Below are positions 7,291-16,218 of a stretch of DNA of 64,000 nt, piece by piece (positions within the stretch are counted from its first letter, which is position 1; each line of letters begins with the position of its first letter). A program made the position numbers and the translations under genes. Under the pieces are notes generated by a model. It did not search any database, was not told where the DNA came from, and saw only the letters and a program-made list of their open reading frames with translations. The stretch comes from Halpernia humi. Its GTDB lineage: Bacteria; Bacteroidota; Bacteroidia; Flavobacteriales; Weeksellaceae. Where the stretch lies: assembly GCF_900108025.1 (NCBI RefSeq), contig NZ_FNUS01000003.1, positions 124,001-188,000 of the forward strand. The letters are read 5' to 3'.

Positions 7291-9315
7291 ATGATTGTAC
7301 CCGTAGAAAATATCGTAGAAAATGTTGATTTAACAGCCGATGATGCTTTATTGCCAATGATGGAATGCATTGTGAATTCTATAATTAGTTTGCAGCAGTC
7401 AACTATTAATAATGATGATAAAGAAATTCAAATTAAAATTATTCGCGGCAGATCACCTCATCAACCAAATTTCGACAATGTAAATACAATAGACAGCATA
7501 ATAATTACTGATAATGGAATCGGCTTCAACGAAAAAAATTATAAATCTTTTGAAACACCATTCTCAAAAATTAATAAACAATTCGGATGCAAAGGAATTG
7601 GTCGATTTACAGTTCTTGCCGCATTTGAAAGTTTAAAGATAAAAAGCACTTACTACGAAAAAGAAGAATGGCATTATAGAGAATTTGAATTTAATTCAGA
7701 AGATGAACTAAAACCCATAGACTTAAAAATTTCCGAGATCAAAACTAATAAAACTACGGTAGAATTAAGAAATTGTTTTAACGAAATTATAAAAGAAAAG
7801 TCAGCATTATCATTGCTTCAAATATCAGAAAAGATAATGGAACATTGCTTAATCTATTATTTAAATGATAATTTGCCAAGTATTGCTTTATATGATACTG
7901 ATAATGAACAAGTAGAGTATATAAATGAATTGTTTAAAAAAGTCTCAAAAGAGAAAGAAAGAACTTTTTTTGTAAAGGACAAACAGTTCAAAATTTACAT
8001 TACAAAAACGCTTAAAGAAGGAAACAGAAAAAACAACTATGTTTATTACTGTGCAAACTCTCGAGTTGTTGGTAATCCAAAAAATATAAAGAGTTTTAAT
8101 ACTTTATTCAACTATCCTATTTCTAAAAACGGAAATCTTTATTTTCTCAACGTTTATGTTGTTTCTGAATTTTTAAATAAAAAAGCGTTTAGTACAAGAA
8201 ATGGATTTAATATTCCGAAAGAAAACGAAAATTCTCTATTTGACAATTCTAAACTAGTAACATTTCAAGATATTGAAAATAAGTTAACAGAAGTATTGGA
8301 AGATGAATATGATCAATTTGTAAAAGATGCTAAAATTAAAAGTCAGCAACAAATTGAAACTTACATTATTAATAATGCACCAAGATATCGAAGTTTCTTA
8401 AAAAATCCATCAATATTAAATTCGGTTCCGCCTAATCTTTCTGAAGATAAACTTGAAGAGCATCTTTACAAAATATCTTATTCGGCACGCAAAAAAGTCG
8501 AAAATCATATTGAAAAATTTATTAATGAAAAACAAATTAGCGAAGAATCTATTGAAAGGATTAAAGATGATATAAGAGAAAAAACCGCGTATGATATTGA
8601 TAGTTTGGCCGACTACATGACAAGAAGAAAGGCAATAATTCAACTATTTGAAAAATTTTTAGACGCTGATGAAGAAGGCAAATATAAACTTGAGGAAGAT
8701 GTCCATAATTTAATTTTTCCTATGGGTTTGACCAATAATGAAACTTCGTATGAAAATCATAATCTTTGGCTTTTAGACGAAAGATTTATAAATTATAAAT
8801 TTATTGCATCTGACAAACCAATAACATCTTATTCGCAAAAGAGAAGCAGTAAAGAGGCAGATTTACTTCTTGTAGAAAATCCAGAAATGTTTGACAACCC
8901 TATCAGTTTTGGAAATAGAAGTTCTGGGGAAGTTAATTCAATGGTTATTTTCGAATTTAAACGACCAGGTGAAATTGCACATCAAAAAAACAAGGGTGAT
9001 TATAGGTGGCAATTTTCAGATCTTGTTGAACCTTATTTTGATGAATTTCTCTACAAACAAGACAAAAAGAACTATAGAGGAAATCATATTGTTATAACTG
9101 AAAACACCCCAAAATTTGGGTTCATAGTTTTAGATGTGATTCCCCCGCTTCTTGCTAAGTATAATGAAGGAAAGGGCTGGAAAAAAACACCGTTTGGAAC
9201 TTATTATAAAATTCAGTCGGAATTAAATATGCATATTGAAGTAATGACTTTTAGAAAATTACTTGACATCGCTCAAAACAGACATAGCACATTTTTCGAT
9301 AAACTTTTTGGATAA
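7291..9315 (+). CDS. GHKL ATPase with C-terminal PD-(D/E)XK-like signature
   Basis: This 674-residue protein begins with a GHKL ATPase fold. The N-box has E25 and N29 (MECIVNSI), the G1 box is DNGIG at 74-78, and the G2 loop is G99-CKGIG-R105. The arrangement is like MutL, Hsp90 or MORC ATPases rather than sensor kinases, since no H-box or dimerisation domain is present. A long charged, helical middle (about 310-500) follows. Near the C-terminus EADLLLVE (D524) and VIFEFKRPG (E555-x-K557) resemble the D...ExK core of restriction-like nucleases. The simplest reading is an ATP-gated nuclease partnered with the cyclase-like gene before it. The nuclease call rests on motif spacing only. Both genes look AT-richer than mnmA. 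Confidence 0.6.
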   Translation: MIVPVENIVENVDLTADDALLPMMECIVNSIISLQQSTINNDDKEIQIKIIRGRSPHQPNFDNVNTIDSIIITDNGIGFNEKNYKSFETPFSKINKQFGCKGIGRFTVLAAFESLKIKSTYYEKEEWHYREFEFNSEDELKPIDLKISEIKTNKTTVELRNCFNEIIKEKSALSLLQISEKIMEHCLIYYLNDNLPSIALYDTDNEQVEYINELFKKVSKEKERTFFVKDKQFKIYITKTLKEGNRKNNYVYYCANSRVVGNPKNIKSFNTLFNYPISKNGNLYFLNVYVVSEFLNKKAFSTRNGFNIPKENENSLFDNSKLVTFQDIENKLTEVLEDEYDQFVKDAKIKSQQQIETYIINNAPRYRSFLKNPSILNSVPPNLSEDKLEEHLYKISYSARKKVENHIEKFINEKQISEESIERIKDDIREKTAYDIDSLADYMTRRKAIIQLFEKFLDADEEGKYKLEEDVHNLIFPMGLTNNETSYENHNLWLLDERFINYKFIASDKPITSYSQKRSSKEADLLLVENPEMFDNPISFGNRSSGEVNSMVIFEFKRPGEIAHQKNKGDYRWQFSDLVEPYFDEFLYKQDKKNYRGNHIVITENTPKFGFIVLDVIPPLLAKYNEGKGWKKTPFGTYYKIQSELNMHIEVMTFRKLLDIAQNRHSTFFDKLFG

Positions 9316-9329
9316 AAAAATTTCAAAAT

Positions 9330-9585
9330 CTACTTCACCAACCAATCCTTAAATTCCTTTACGCGATCACGGCTCACCGTAATTTCTAAATCCGGTTGAA
9401 ATTCTAAATCAACATTGTAATAAGGCGATTTGTGCCTATTTTTAATGATATTAAAATTAATAATCACCATTCGGTTCCACTACAAAAATTGATTTGCATC
9501 TAAACTTGGTCTAAAAAAAGCATCTGGGAAAAACAAAGTCTTTCTTTAGATTCTTTGTAACATTTCTCTAAAAAAATCAACTTAT
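9330..9585 (-). pseudogene. LytTR DNA-binding domain remnant
   Basis: Reading the minus strand upstream of the TAG at 9330-9332 gives WNRMVIINFNIIKNR, then SPYYNVDLEFQPDLEITVSR, DRVKEF and KDWLVK. This is the C-terminal half of a LytTR DNA-binding domain of the flavobacterial response-regulator type. Further upstream FFRPSLDANQFL is followed by an in-frame TAG before WNR, and the preceding helix-like segment lies in another frame. The receiver domain is missing altogether. It is therefore a decayed regulator, left between the ATPase gene and the tolC-like gene. Confidence 0.7.
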
Positions 9586-9686
9586 TGCTCAAAACATTCT
9601 ATGAAATCGCCACTATTAAGTTTGCAAAACAAACACTTAAAAAGTTAGCGATTGCGTTTGGCCATTTAAAATATAAAAATCTTCAA

Positions 9687-11036
9687 ATGAAAAAATTCAT
9701 TTTATTTTCTCTTCTATTTTCTTCTGCGTTTGCCTTTGCGCAAAAGCAATGGACTTTGCAAGAGTGCGTGAATTATGCTCTGCAAAATAATCTACAAATT
9801 TTATCTAGTGATTATTCTAAAAACGGCCAGAATCTAAATTTAAAAATTGCAAAACGCAATTATTTGCCATCCGTTTCTGGTAACATCAGCAATAATGCTA
9901 ATTTTGGGCAAAGCCAAGATGTGTTCGGGAATATCAGAAGAAATGATAACTTTAATAATAGTATAAATGTTGGCGCCAATATTTTGCTTTACAACAACGG
10001 AAGATTAGAAAAACAAATCCGGAAAAGTGAATTTGACGTTCAAGCCAGCCAATTTGATGTAGAAACTATAAAAAATGATATTTCCTTGCAAATTGCTCAG
10101 CAATATCTATCAGTTCTTTTAAACAAAGAAATTGTGAAAATCGCACAAAGCGCTTTAGACAACGCGCAAAAAGTGTATGATCGCGCAAAAATAACCACAG
10201 ATGTTGGCACAACCGCAAAAACCGTTTTAGCAGAAGCAGATGCGGCACTTTCAAGAGAAAAACAAAACGTAAATACTGCAAAAATTAATACCAACAGAAG
10301 TCTATTTGCACTAGCGCAACTTCTGCAATTGCCAGATTATAAAAATTTTGACGTTGTAGATGTTCCTGTTGCTGACCAATTAGACGCACCACTTTATTCT
10401 GCAGAAAATATTGTAGAAAAAGCAACAACAGAGCAACCGGAAATTAAAGCAGCAGAAAGTAGAATTTCTTCTGCAAAAGCGCAAACAGAAGTAACTAAAA
10501 CTGCTTTTTGGCCCACGATTTCTGCAACCGCAGGGATTGGTAGTTTTTATTATAACTCCCTGGTAACAAATACAATAGGCGTTGATACCAGTGGAAACGC
10601 CATTAAAGAAAACAGTATTTTTAAACAATATAAAGATAATTTTGGGCAACAATTAGGGCTTAGCGCAAACATTCCTATTTTTAATAAAGGCATTACCAAA
10701 TTGCAAGTAGAGCAATCTAAAATAAATGAAGATATTGCAAAAAACAATTTAGAACAGCAAAAACAAACTGTAAAACAAAACGTGCAAAAAGCACAGTTTG
10801 ATGCAGAAAGCAACTACGCAAGTTATCTTGCTGCATTAGAAGCGCAAAAAAGCAGCGCGTTGGCATTAGATTTTGCAGAGAAAAGCTATAATGCTGGCAA
10901 AACCACAATTTATGATTTAAGCAACGCTAGAAATAATTATGCAAACGCACAAGGCTCTGTTGCACAAGCAAAATATAATTATCTTTTCAGTCTAAAATTA
11001 TTAAATTTCTACGCAGGAATTCCTTTAAGTTTATAA
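9687..11036 (+). CDS. TolC family outer-membrane efflux protein
   Basis: The start at 9687 is chosen because it opens a clean signal peptide (MKKFILFSLLFSSAFAFAQ); the frame extends upstream without family-like sequence. The mature part starts WTLQECVNYALQNN, the hallmark of the TolC/OEP family. Two helix-rich repeats follow, with DVGTTAKTVLAEAD and NAGKTTIYDLSNARNNY. About 449 residues is a normal size. TolC-type trimers connect inner-membrane pumps to the outside, but no membrane-fusion protein or pump gene is adjacent. The next gene starts at the base after its stop. Confidence 0.9.
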   Translation: MKKFILFSLLFSSAFAFAQKQWTLQECVNYALQNNLQILSSDYSKNGQNLNLKIAKRNYLPSVSGNISNNANFGQSQDVFGNIRRNDNFNNSINVGANILLYNNGRLEKQIRKSEFDVQASQFDVETIKNDISLQIAQQYLSVLLNKEIVKIAQSALDNAQKVYDRAKITTDVGTTAKTVLAEADAALSREKQNVNTAKINTNRSLFALAQLLQLPDYKNFDVVDVPVADQLDAPLYSAENIVEKATTEQPEIKAAESRISSAKAQTEVTKTAFWPTISATAGIGSFYYNSLVTNTIGVDTSGNAIKENSIFKQYKDNFGQQLGLSANIPIFNKGITKLQVEQSKINEDIAKNNLEQQKQTVKQNVQKAQFDAESNYASYLAALEAQKSSALALDFAEKSYNAGKTTIYDLSNARNNYANAQGSVAQAKYNYLFSLKLLNFYAGIPLSL

Positions 11037-11630
11037 ATGTCGATCCAAATTCTGCAAAAATATTTGCCAGAACTGGCATTTCCTTATCTTAAAAAGTGGT
11101 TTTCTGCGCATAAAATTCACATTCACGTATCTCGCAATCGCAATAGTAAACTTGGCGATTACCAACGTTTGAAAGATGGTTCGCACAAAATTTCCGTTAA
11201 TCACAATTTAGATCCGCAACTTTTCTTCTTTGTTCTAACGCACGAATTAGCGCATCTTATTGCTTTCGATAAAGACCGAAGAATTGCGCCACACGGCAAA
11301 GAATGGAAACTCACGTTTAGAGAAATGTTACTAGAAAGTTTAGAGGTTTACACAGAAGAATTAAAACCACATATTTTGCAATTTTCAAAGTCACCAAAGG
11401 CCAATTTTATGGCAAGCGGACCAATTGTGAAATTTTTTCATATAAACAATTTGTCTGAAAATGAAGTGTTTATAGAAGAATTACTTGTAGAAGATTCTTT
11501 TTTGTATCACAAACAAATTTATATTATTCGGCAGAAACTCAAAAAGAATTACCTTTGCGAAAATCTAGATACTGGCAAAAAATACATCTTTAAAGCACTT
11601 GCCAAAGTCGAAAAAATTGTAAAAAGCTAA
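11037..11630 (+). CDS. SprT-like zinc metalloprotease domain protein
   Basis: The 197-residue protein carries HELAH at 69-73 and a third likely zinc ligand H86 in APHGKEW, the arrangement of the SprT-like (Spartan/YgjP-like) metallopeptidases. The C-terminal part (about 115-197) is strand-rich and may be the substrate-binding or zinc-ribbon-like half, though it lacks a CxxC pair. Its start directly follows the tolC-like stop and its own stop overlaps the manC start by one base (TAATG), so translation of the three genes is probably coupled. The natural substrate is unknown. Confidence 0.8.
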   Translation: MSIQILQKYLPELAFPYLKKWFSAHKIHIHVSRNRNSKLGDYQRLKDGSHKISVNHNLDPQLFFFVLTHELAHLIAFDKDRRIAPHGKEWKLTFREMLLESLEVYTEELKPHILQFSKSPKANFMASGPIVKFFHINNLSENEVFIEELLVEDSFLYHKQIYIIRQKLKKNYLCENLDTGKKYIFKALAKVEKIVKS

Positions 11631-12712
11631 TGGAAAATAAATACCAATATTGTGTGATAATGGCAGGTGGAATCGGAAGCCGCTTTTGGCCAATGAGCAC
11701 CCAAAAAAACCCAAAACAATTTCAAGATATTCTCGGAACAGGTAGAACGATGATTCAACAAACCTTTGATAGAATAAATAAACTTATCCCCGCTGAAAAT
11801 ATTTTCGTAATTACCAATACAGAATATATTTCCATTTCCCACCAGCAATTGCCTGAAATCCCGATAGAAAATATTGTGGGCGAACCAGTCATGAAAAACA
11901 CCGCAGCCTGCAATCTTTATATGTTGAATAAAATCGGGGCAATAAACCCAGATGCAAATATCATAATTCTTCCTGCAGACCATTTAATTTTGAAAGAAGA
12001 TGTGTTTATAGACAAAGTAAAACAAGCATTTGAAATAACAGAAAAAAATAATTATTTAGTAACATTAGGTATCAAACCAACGCGGCCAGATACAGGTTAC
12101 GGCTATATCCAATTTATGGATAAAAAAAATGAATCTTATTTTAAAGTAAAAACTTTCACCGAAAAACCAGATTTAGAAATTGCAAAAACATTTATAGAAT
12201 CGGGCGATTTTCTTTGGAATGCCGGTATTTTTGTTTGGAATGTAAAAACAATTAGGAAAGCATTTGAAGAATTTTTACCAGAAATGTCTCAGCAATTTTC
12301 AGAATGCGAATATAATAACGATCGTGAAAACGAATGTATCGAGCAAATTTATCCTAAAGTAAATAAAATTTCTATCGATAACGGAATTTTAGAACACGCA
12401 AAAAACGTTTATGTAATTCCCGCAGATTTAGGCTGGAGCGATCTTGGAACGTGGACTTCCGTTTATGAAAACGCCACAAAAGACGAAAATGAAAACGCTT
12501 TTAAGTCTAAACACATTTTAACCTACAATTCAACAGGAACTATTATTAAATTAAAAAATAATAACAAAGCTGCGATTATTGATGGTTTAAAAAATTATAT
12601 CGTCATTGATACCGAAAAAGCGCTTTTAATTTGCCCAAAAGAAAATGATCAACTTATAAAAGACTACGTTTTGGAGTTGAAAAACTTTAAAAAAGGCGAA
12701 AAATTCATGTAA
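11630..12712 (+). CDS. manC: Mannose-1-phosphate guanylyltransferase
   Basis: This 360-residue enzyme makes GDP-mannose from mannose-1-phosphate and GTP for envelope polysaccharides. MAGGIGSRFWPMS near residue 10 is the nucleotide-binding loop, followed by KNPKQF, both diagnostic of the family. ILPADHLI, GYGYIQF, FTEKPD and WNAGIFVW are further conserved blocks. The long C-terminal phosphomannose isomerase domain of two-domain ManC proteins is absent, so it is the short form. It overlaps the preceding SprT-like gene by one base. Confidence 0.93.
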   Translation: MENKYQYCVIMAGGIGSRFWPMSTQKNPKQFQDILGTGRTMIQQTFDRINKLIPAENIFVITNTEYISISHQQLPEIPIENIVGEPVMKNTAACNLYMLNKIGAINPDANIIILPADHLILKEDVFIDKVKQAFEITEKNNYLVTLGIKPTRPDTGYGYIQFMDKKNESYFKVKTFTEKPDLEIAKTFIESGDFLWNAGIFVWNVKTIRKAFEEFLPEMSQQFSECEYNNDRENECIEQIYPKVNKISIDNGILEHAKNVYVIPADLGWSDLGTWTSVYENATKDENENAFKSKHILTYNSTGTIIKLKNNNKAAIIDGLKNYIVIDTEKALLICPKENDQLIKDYVLELKNFKKGEKFM

Positions 12713-13021
12713 TTTTTTAGAAATACTTGTTTAATCGCAAAGGCGCGAGTTTTTAAAATTTTTCTAAATATTTAAGGCGCTAGGTAAATATTGGAAATTT
12801 AAAAAATGCGTTTGAATAACGTTTTGTGTTTTGGAAATTCAGAATTAAACACGAAGGACACAAAAGTTTTTTCACAAAAAGCATAGAGGAAAGCATTGAA
12901 TATGTGATTTTTTAAAAATACTTTGTTTAACCGCAAAGGCGCGATTTTTTAAAATTTTTCTAAATATTTAAGGCGCAAGGTAAATATTGGAAATTTAAAA
13001 AATGCGTTTGAATAACGTTTT
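12712..13021. repeat. Direct repeat pair of about 115 bp in a 467-bp gap
   Basis: Copy 1 (12712-12825) and copy 2 (12907-13021) run in the same direction and differ at only a few positions. Both contain the CGCAAAGGCGCGA segment and a shared tail TTTGAATAACGTTTT. About 80 bases lie between them. The rest of the gap before comM is AT-rich with no recognisable gene. Confidence 0.85.
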
Positions 13022-13179
13022 CCACAATGTTAAACTTTGTAATTTTTGTATAGGTTCATTTTCCGACTTTGCGTGAAATAATATGAAATTATGCGAAATG
13101 TTTATTTTAATTTCACAATCTCTTCTTTTTCCCTAAAAACCAAAAATTTTTACCTAAATTTATTTTTTAATTAAAACAA

Positions 13180-14712
13180 ATGCTGGTAAAAATTTTCGGT
13201 AGCGCCATCCACGGCGTTTCTGCGCAAACCATTACAATAGAAGTGAATGTAGACCAAGGCGTTGGCTATCATTTAGTTGGCTTGCCAGATAACGCCATTA
13301 AAGAAAGTAGTTTTAGAATTTCTGCGGCCTTAAAAAATGTCGGCTTTAAACTTCCAGGAAAAAAAATCACCATCAACATGGCACCCGCAGATTTGCGAAA
13401 AGAAGGTTCTGCGTATGATTTAAGCATTGCCATTGGCATTCTTGCCGCTTCAGAACAAATAAAAGCAGAAAATCTGGACAACTATATCATTATGGGCGAA
13501 CTCTCTCTGGATGGTGGTTTGCAACCTTTAAAAGGCATTTTACCTATTGCCATAAAAGCCCGTGAAGAAGGTTTTAAAGGCATTATTTTGCCCAAACAAA
13601 ATACCAAAGAAGCCGCAATTGTAAACAGTTTAGAAGTTTATGGCGTAGAAAATATTAAAGAAGTTATTGATTTTTTTAATGAAGGAATTCCGTTGGAACG
13701 CACAGAAATAGACACTCGAAAAGAATTTCAAGATAAAATAAATTTCTTCCCTTTTGATTTTTCTGAAGTTAAAGGACAAGAAAATGCAAAACGCGCAATG
13801 GAAGTTGCCGCAGCAGGCGGTCATAACATCATCATCATCGGGCCGCCCGGAAGTGGGAAAACCATGCTTGCGAAAAGAGTCCCAAGTATTTTGCCGCCTT
13901 TAACTTTAAAAGAAGCCTTAGAAACCACAAAAATTCACTCCGTTGCTGGGAAAATGGGCACGAATACAAGTTTGCTTACAGTGAGGCCATTTCGTGCGCC
14001 ACACCACACCATTTCAGATGTAGCATTAGTTGGCGGCGGCAGTTATCCACAGCCAGGAGAAATTTCTTTGGCGCACAACGGCGTTTTATTTTTAGATGAA
14101 ATGCCAGAATTTAAAAGAACAGTTTTGGAAGTGATGCGCCAACCTTTAGAAGATAGAGAAGTTACGATTTCGCGTGCAAGATTTTCCGTCAATTATCCTG
14201 CGAGTTTCATGTTGGTGGCTTCTATGAACCCCAGTCCGAGCGGTTATTTTCCAGATGATCCCAATAATACGTCATCCGTCATGGAAATGCAACGTTATAT
14301 GAATAAACTTTCTGGGCCACTTTTAGACCGAATAGACATTCACATTGAAGTGCAAAAAGTAGAATTTGACCAACTCACAGATAAGCGAAAAGGCGAAAAT
14401 AGTTTGCAGATTCGGGAGCGCGTTTTAAAAGCGCGTGAAGCACAAACAGAGCGCTATAAAGACTTGGAAATCAACTACAACGCACAAATGGGACCTAAAG
14501 AAATAGAGAAATATTGTGAGCTAGATGAAGTGTCTCAAAATCTAATAAAGGTGGCGATGGAAAAACTTGGACTTTCTGCGCGTGCGTACGACAGAATTTT
14601 AAAAGTTTCTAGAACAATTGCAGATTTAGAACAAAGTGAAAAAGTGAAATCATCGCATATTGGTGAAGCCATTCAATACAGAAGTTTGGATCGAGAATTT
14701 TGGAATGCTTAA
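13180..14712 (+). CDS. comM: YifB/ComM family Mg-chelatase-like AAA ATPase
   Basis: The 510-residue protein has an N-terminal Lon-protease-like (ChlI) domain (about 1-170) with MAPADLRKEGSAYDL, then an Mg-chelatase AAA+ module with Walker A GPPGSGKT at 221-228. LVGGGSYPQPGEISLAHNGV and LFLDEMPEF (Walker B region) follow, and a C-terminal helical domain ends near RSLDREFW. ComM is a helicase that promotes branch migration during natural transformation in some bacteria; whether it does so here is unknown. A repeat element overlaps the end of the gene. Confidence 0.92.
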   Translation: MLVKIFGSAIHGVSAQTITIEVNVDQGVGYHLVGLPDNAIKESSFRISAALKNVGFKLPGKKITINMAPADLRKEGSAYDLSIAIGILAASEQIKAENLDNYIIMGELSLDGGLQPLKGILPIAIKAREEGFKGIILPKQNTKEAAIVNSLEVYGVENIKEVIDFFNEGIPLERTEIDTRKEFQDKINFFPFDFSEVKGQENAKRAMEVAAAGGHNIIIIGPPGSGKTMLAKRVPSILPPLTLKEALETTKIHSVAGKMGTNTSLLTVRPFRAPHHTISDVALVGGGSYPQPGEISLAHNGVLFLDEMPEFKRTVLEVMRQPLEDREVTISRARFSVNYPASFMLVASMNPSPSGYFPDDPNNTSSVMEMQRYMNKLSGPLLDRIDIHIEVQKVEFDQLTDKRKGENSLQIRERVLKAREAQTERYKDLEINYNAQMGPKEIEKYCELDEVSQNLIKVAMEKLGLSARAYDRILKVSRTIADLEQSEKVKSSHIGEAIQYRSLDREFWNA

Positions 14713-14808
14713 TATTTGGGCAGCATTTCCGCCCTCCATTCCCGCTTTTTTACTCGTCGTTCCTCCTCATAAAAAGAGCTCCATTCAGGTCGGGCTGCAA
14801 AGCGTGCT
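14713..14808. repeat. Flavobacterial palindromic intergenic element, copy C (diverged)
   Basis: The segment directly after the comM stop carries CCCGCTTTTTTACTCGTC and CTCCATTCAGGTCGGGCTGC. Read on the minus strand this gives AGCCCGACCTGAATGGAGC...AAAAAAGCGGGA, with the same AGCC..CGA / AAGCGGGA framing as copies A and B. It fills most of the gap before the AlkB-like gene. Confidence 0.55.
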
Positions 14809-14841
14809 AAAAACAACAAAAATTTATAACAATAAACTTTA

Positions 14842-15450
14842 ATGGAATTATTTCAGGAAGACTTTTCCGCAGAAAAAAATTATTTGCCCTATGATGGAAC
14901 GGTAAATTATTACGGTAAAATACTCTCAGAACAAGAATCAGAAAAATTCTATTTAAAATTATTTAATGAAATTGAGTGGAAAAATGATGAAGCCATCATT
15001 TTTGGAAAACTCATTTACACCAAAAGAAAAGTCGCTTGGTACGCCAATGAAAATTTTGAATACACCTACTCTAACCGAACAAAAAAAGCTTTAAAATTTA
15101 CCGAAGATTTGCTTTATTTAAAAAATTTAGTAGAAGAGAAAACTGGAGAAACCTACAATTCTTGCTTGCTAAATCTTTATCATTCTGGCGAAGAAGGAAT
15201 GGCATACCACAGCGATGGCGAAAAAGATTTAAAAGAAAATGGTGCCATTGCATCTTTGAGTTTTGGTGCAAAACGAAAGTTTTCGTTTAAGCATAAAACG
15301 GGCAAAGAACGTGTAGATTTTATTTTAGAAACCGGGAGTTTACTCGTCATGAAAGGCGAAACCCAAAAACATTGGCTTCACAGATTGCCACCAACAAAAT
15401 TGGTAAAATCGCCGCGGATCAATTTAACTTTTCGAAGCATTGAAGAATGA
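14842..15450 (+). CDS. AlkB-like 2-oxoglutarate Fe(II) dioxygenase
   Basis: The 202-residue protein carries the iron triad of the AlkB family: H123 and D125 in MAYHSDGE, and a histidine in HWLHRLPP (H177-R181). PRINLTFR near the C-terminus supplies the arginines that bind 2-oxoglutarate. ASLSFGAKRKFSFKH is the conserved strand between them. These enzymes remove alkyl groups from DNA or RNA bases by oxidation. Length matches the ALKBH2-like bacterial group. The gene stands alone after a repeat element. Confidence 0.9.
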   Translation: MELFQEDFSAEKNYLPYDGTVNYYGKILSEQESEKFYLKLFNEIEWKNDEAIIFGKLIYTKRKVAWYANENFEYTYSNRTKKALKFTEDLLYLKNLVEEKTGETYNSCLLNLYHSGEEGMAYHSDGEKDLKENGAIASLSFGAKRKFSFKHKTGKERVDFILETGSLLVMKGETQKHWLHRLPPTKLVKSPRINLTFRSIEE

Positions 15451-15597
15451 CAATTTAGAAAGCATTTCGTTAAAAATAAAATCTGTTCTTTATATTTTAA
15501 AATTACAAATTCGCAAAATAAATCTTTAACCTTGTTTTTTTCGTAAATAATAATAGGTTTTTTATTTAAAAGAATCTTTAATATTAAAATCAAAATT

Positions 15598-16134
15598 ATG
15601 TTAAAAAAGATAAATACCATTCTCATAATTACAATTACACTTTTTTCAATAAGTTGCAGCCAAGCACAAACCGAAAAAAAAGAGACAAATAAAACGCAAT
15701 TGACGGAAAAGAATGACTATCCGATGAAATTGAGCGAGGCGGAATGGAAAAAAAGGCTTACACCAGACCAGTACAAAGTTCTACGAGAAAAAGGCACTGA
15801 AATACCGTTTAGCGGGAAATATGATCATTTTTATAAAAAAGGAACTTACTATTCTGCGGCTTCTTTGCAGCCTGTTTTCAGTTCTGATGCAAAATTTGAC
15901 TCTGGGACTGGATGGCCAAGTTTTTATCAACCCATTAATAACAGCGCGGTAAAATTGATAAAAGATTCAAGCGAAGGAATGGTTAGAACTGAGGTGGTAG
16001 ATAGCAAAAGCGGCTCTCATTTGGGGCACGTGTTTGATGATGGCCCGAAACCAACCGGCAAAAGATTTTGCATGAATTCTTTAGCGCTCATATTTGTACC
16101 AGAAGGCGGAAAAGCACCAACTAAATCGCATTAA
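15598..16134 (+). CDS. msrB: Peptide-methionine (R)-S-oxide reductase, lipoprotein form
   Basis: A lipoprotein signal ends in FSISC with the lipidated Cys at C20, so the enzyme is expected to be anchored at the cell surface side of a membrane. The SelR domain (about 45-175) contains [32 protein letters not shown] and the catalytic RFCMNS (C158). The two CxxC pairs that bind zinc in most MsrB proteins are absent: [13 protein letters not shown] stands where the first pair should be. It repairs methionine-R-sulfoxide in exported proteins. Confidence 0.93.
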   Translation: MLKKINTILIITITLFSISCSQAQTEKKETNKTQLTEKNDYPMKLSEAEWKKRLTPDQYKVLREKGTEIPFSGKYDHFYKKGTYYSAASLQPVFSSDAKFDSGTGWPSFYQPINNSAVKLIKDSSEGMVRTEVVDSKSGSHLGHVFDDGPKPTGKRFCMNSLALIFVPEGGKAPTKSH

Positions 16135-16160
16135 ATTTTTCATTAAAGCAGATTTAATTT

Positions 16161-16207
16161 AAAATACTCTACTTTTAGACTTAAGGCTAAATTTAGGGTG
16201 TTTTTTA
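16161..16207 (+). terminator. Imperfect stem-loop with T-tract after msrB
   Basis: ACTCTACTTTTAGAC pairs imperfectly, with G-T pairs, with GGCTAAATTTAGGGTGT, followed by six T. It lies between convergent msrB and psd. The stem is not perfect, so support is modest. Confidence 0.35.
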
Positions 16208-16218
16208 TGTTTTCCTTT

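Noticed and set aside
14660-14842. 60-codon plus-strand ORF over the comM end
   Set aside because: It overlaps comM in another frame and the rest lies inside palindromic element C.
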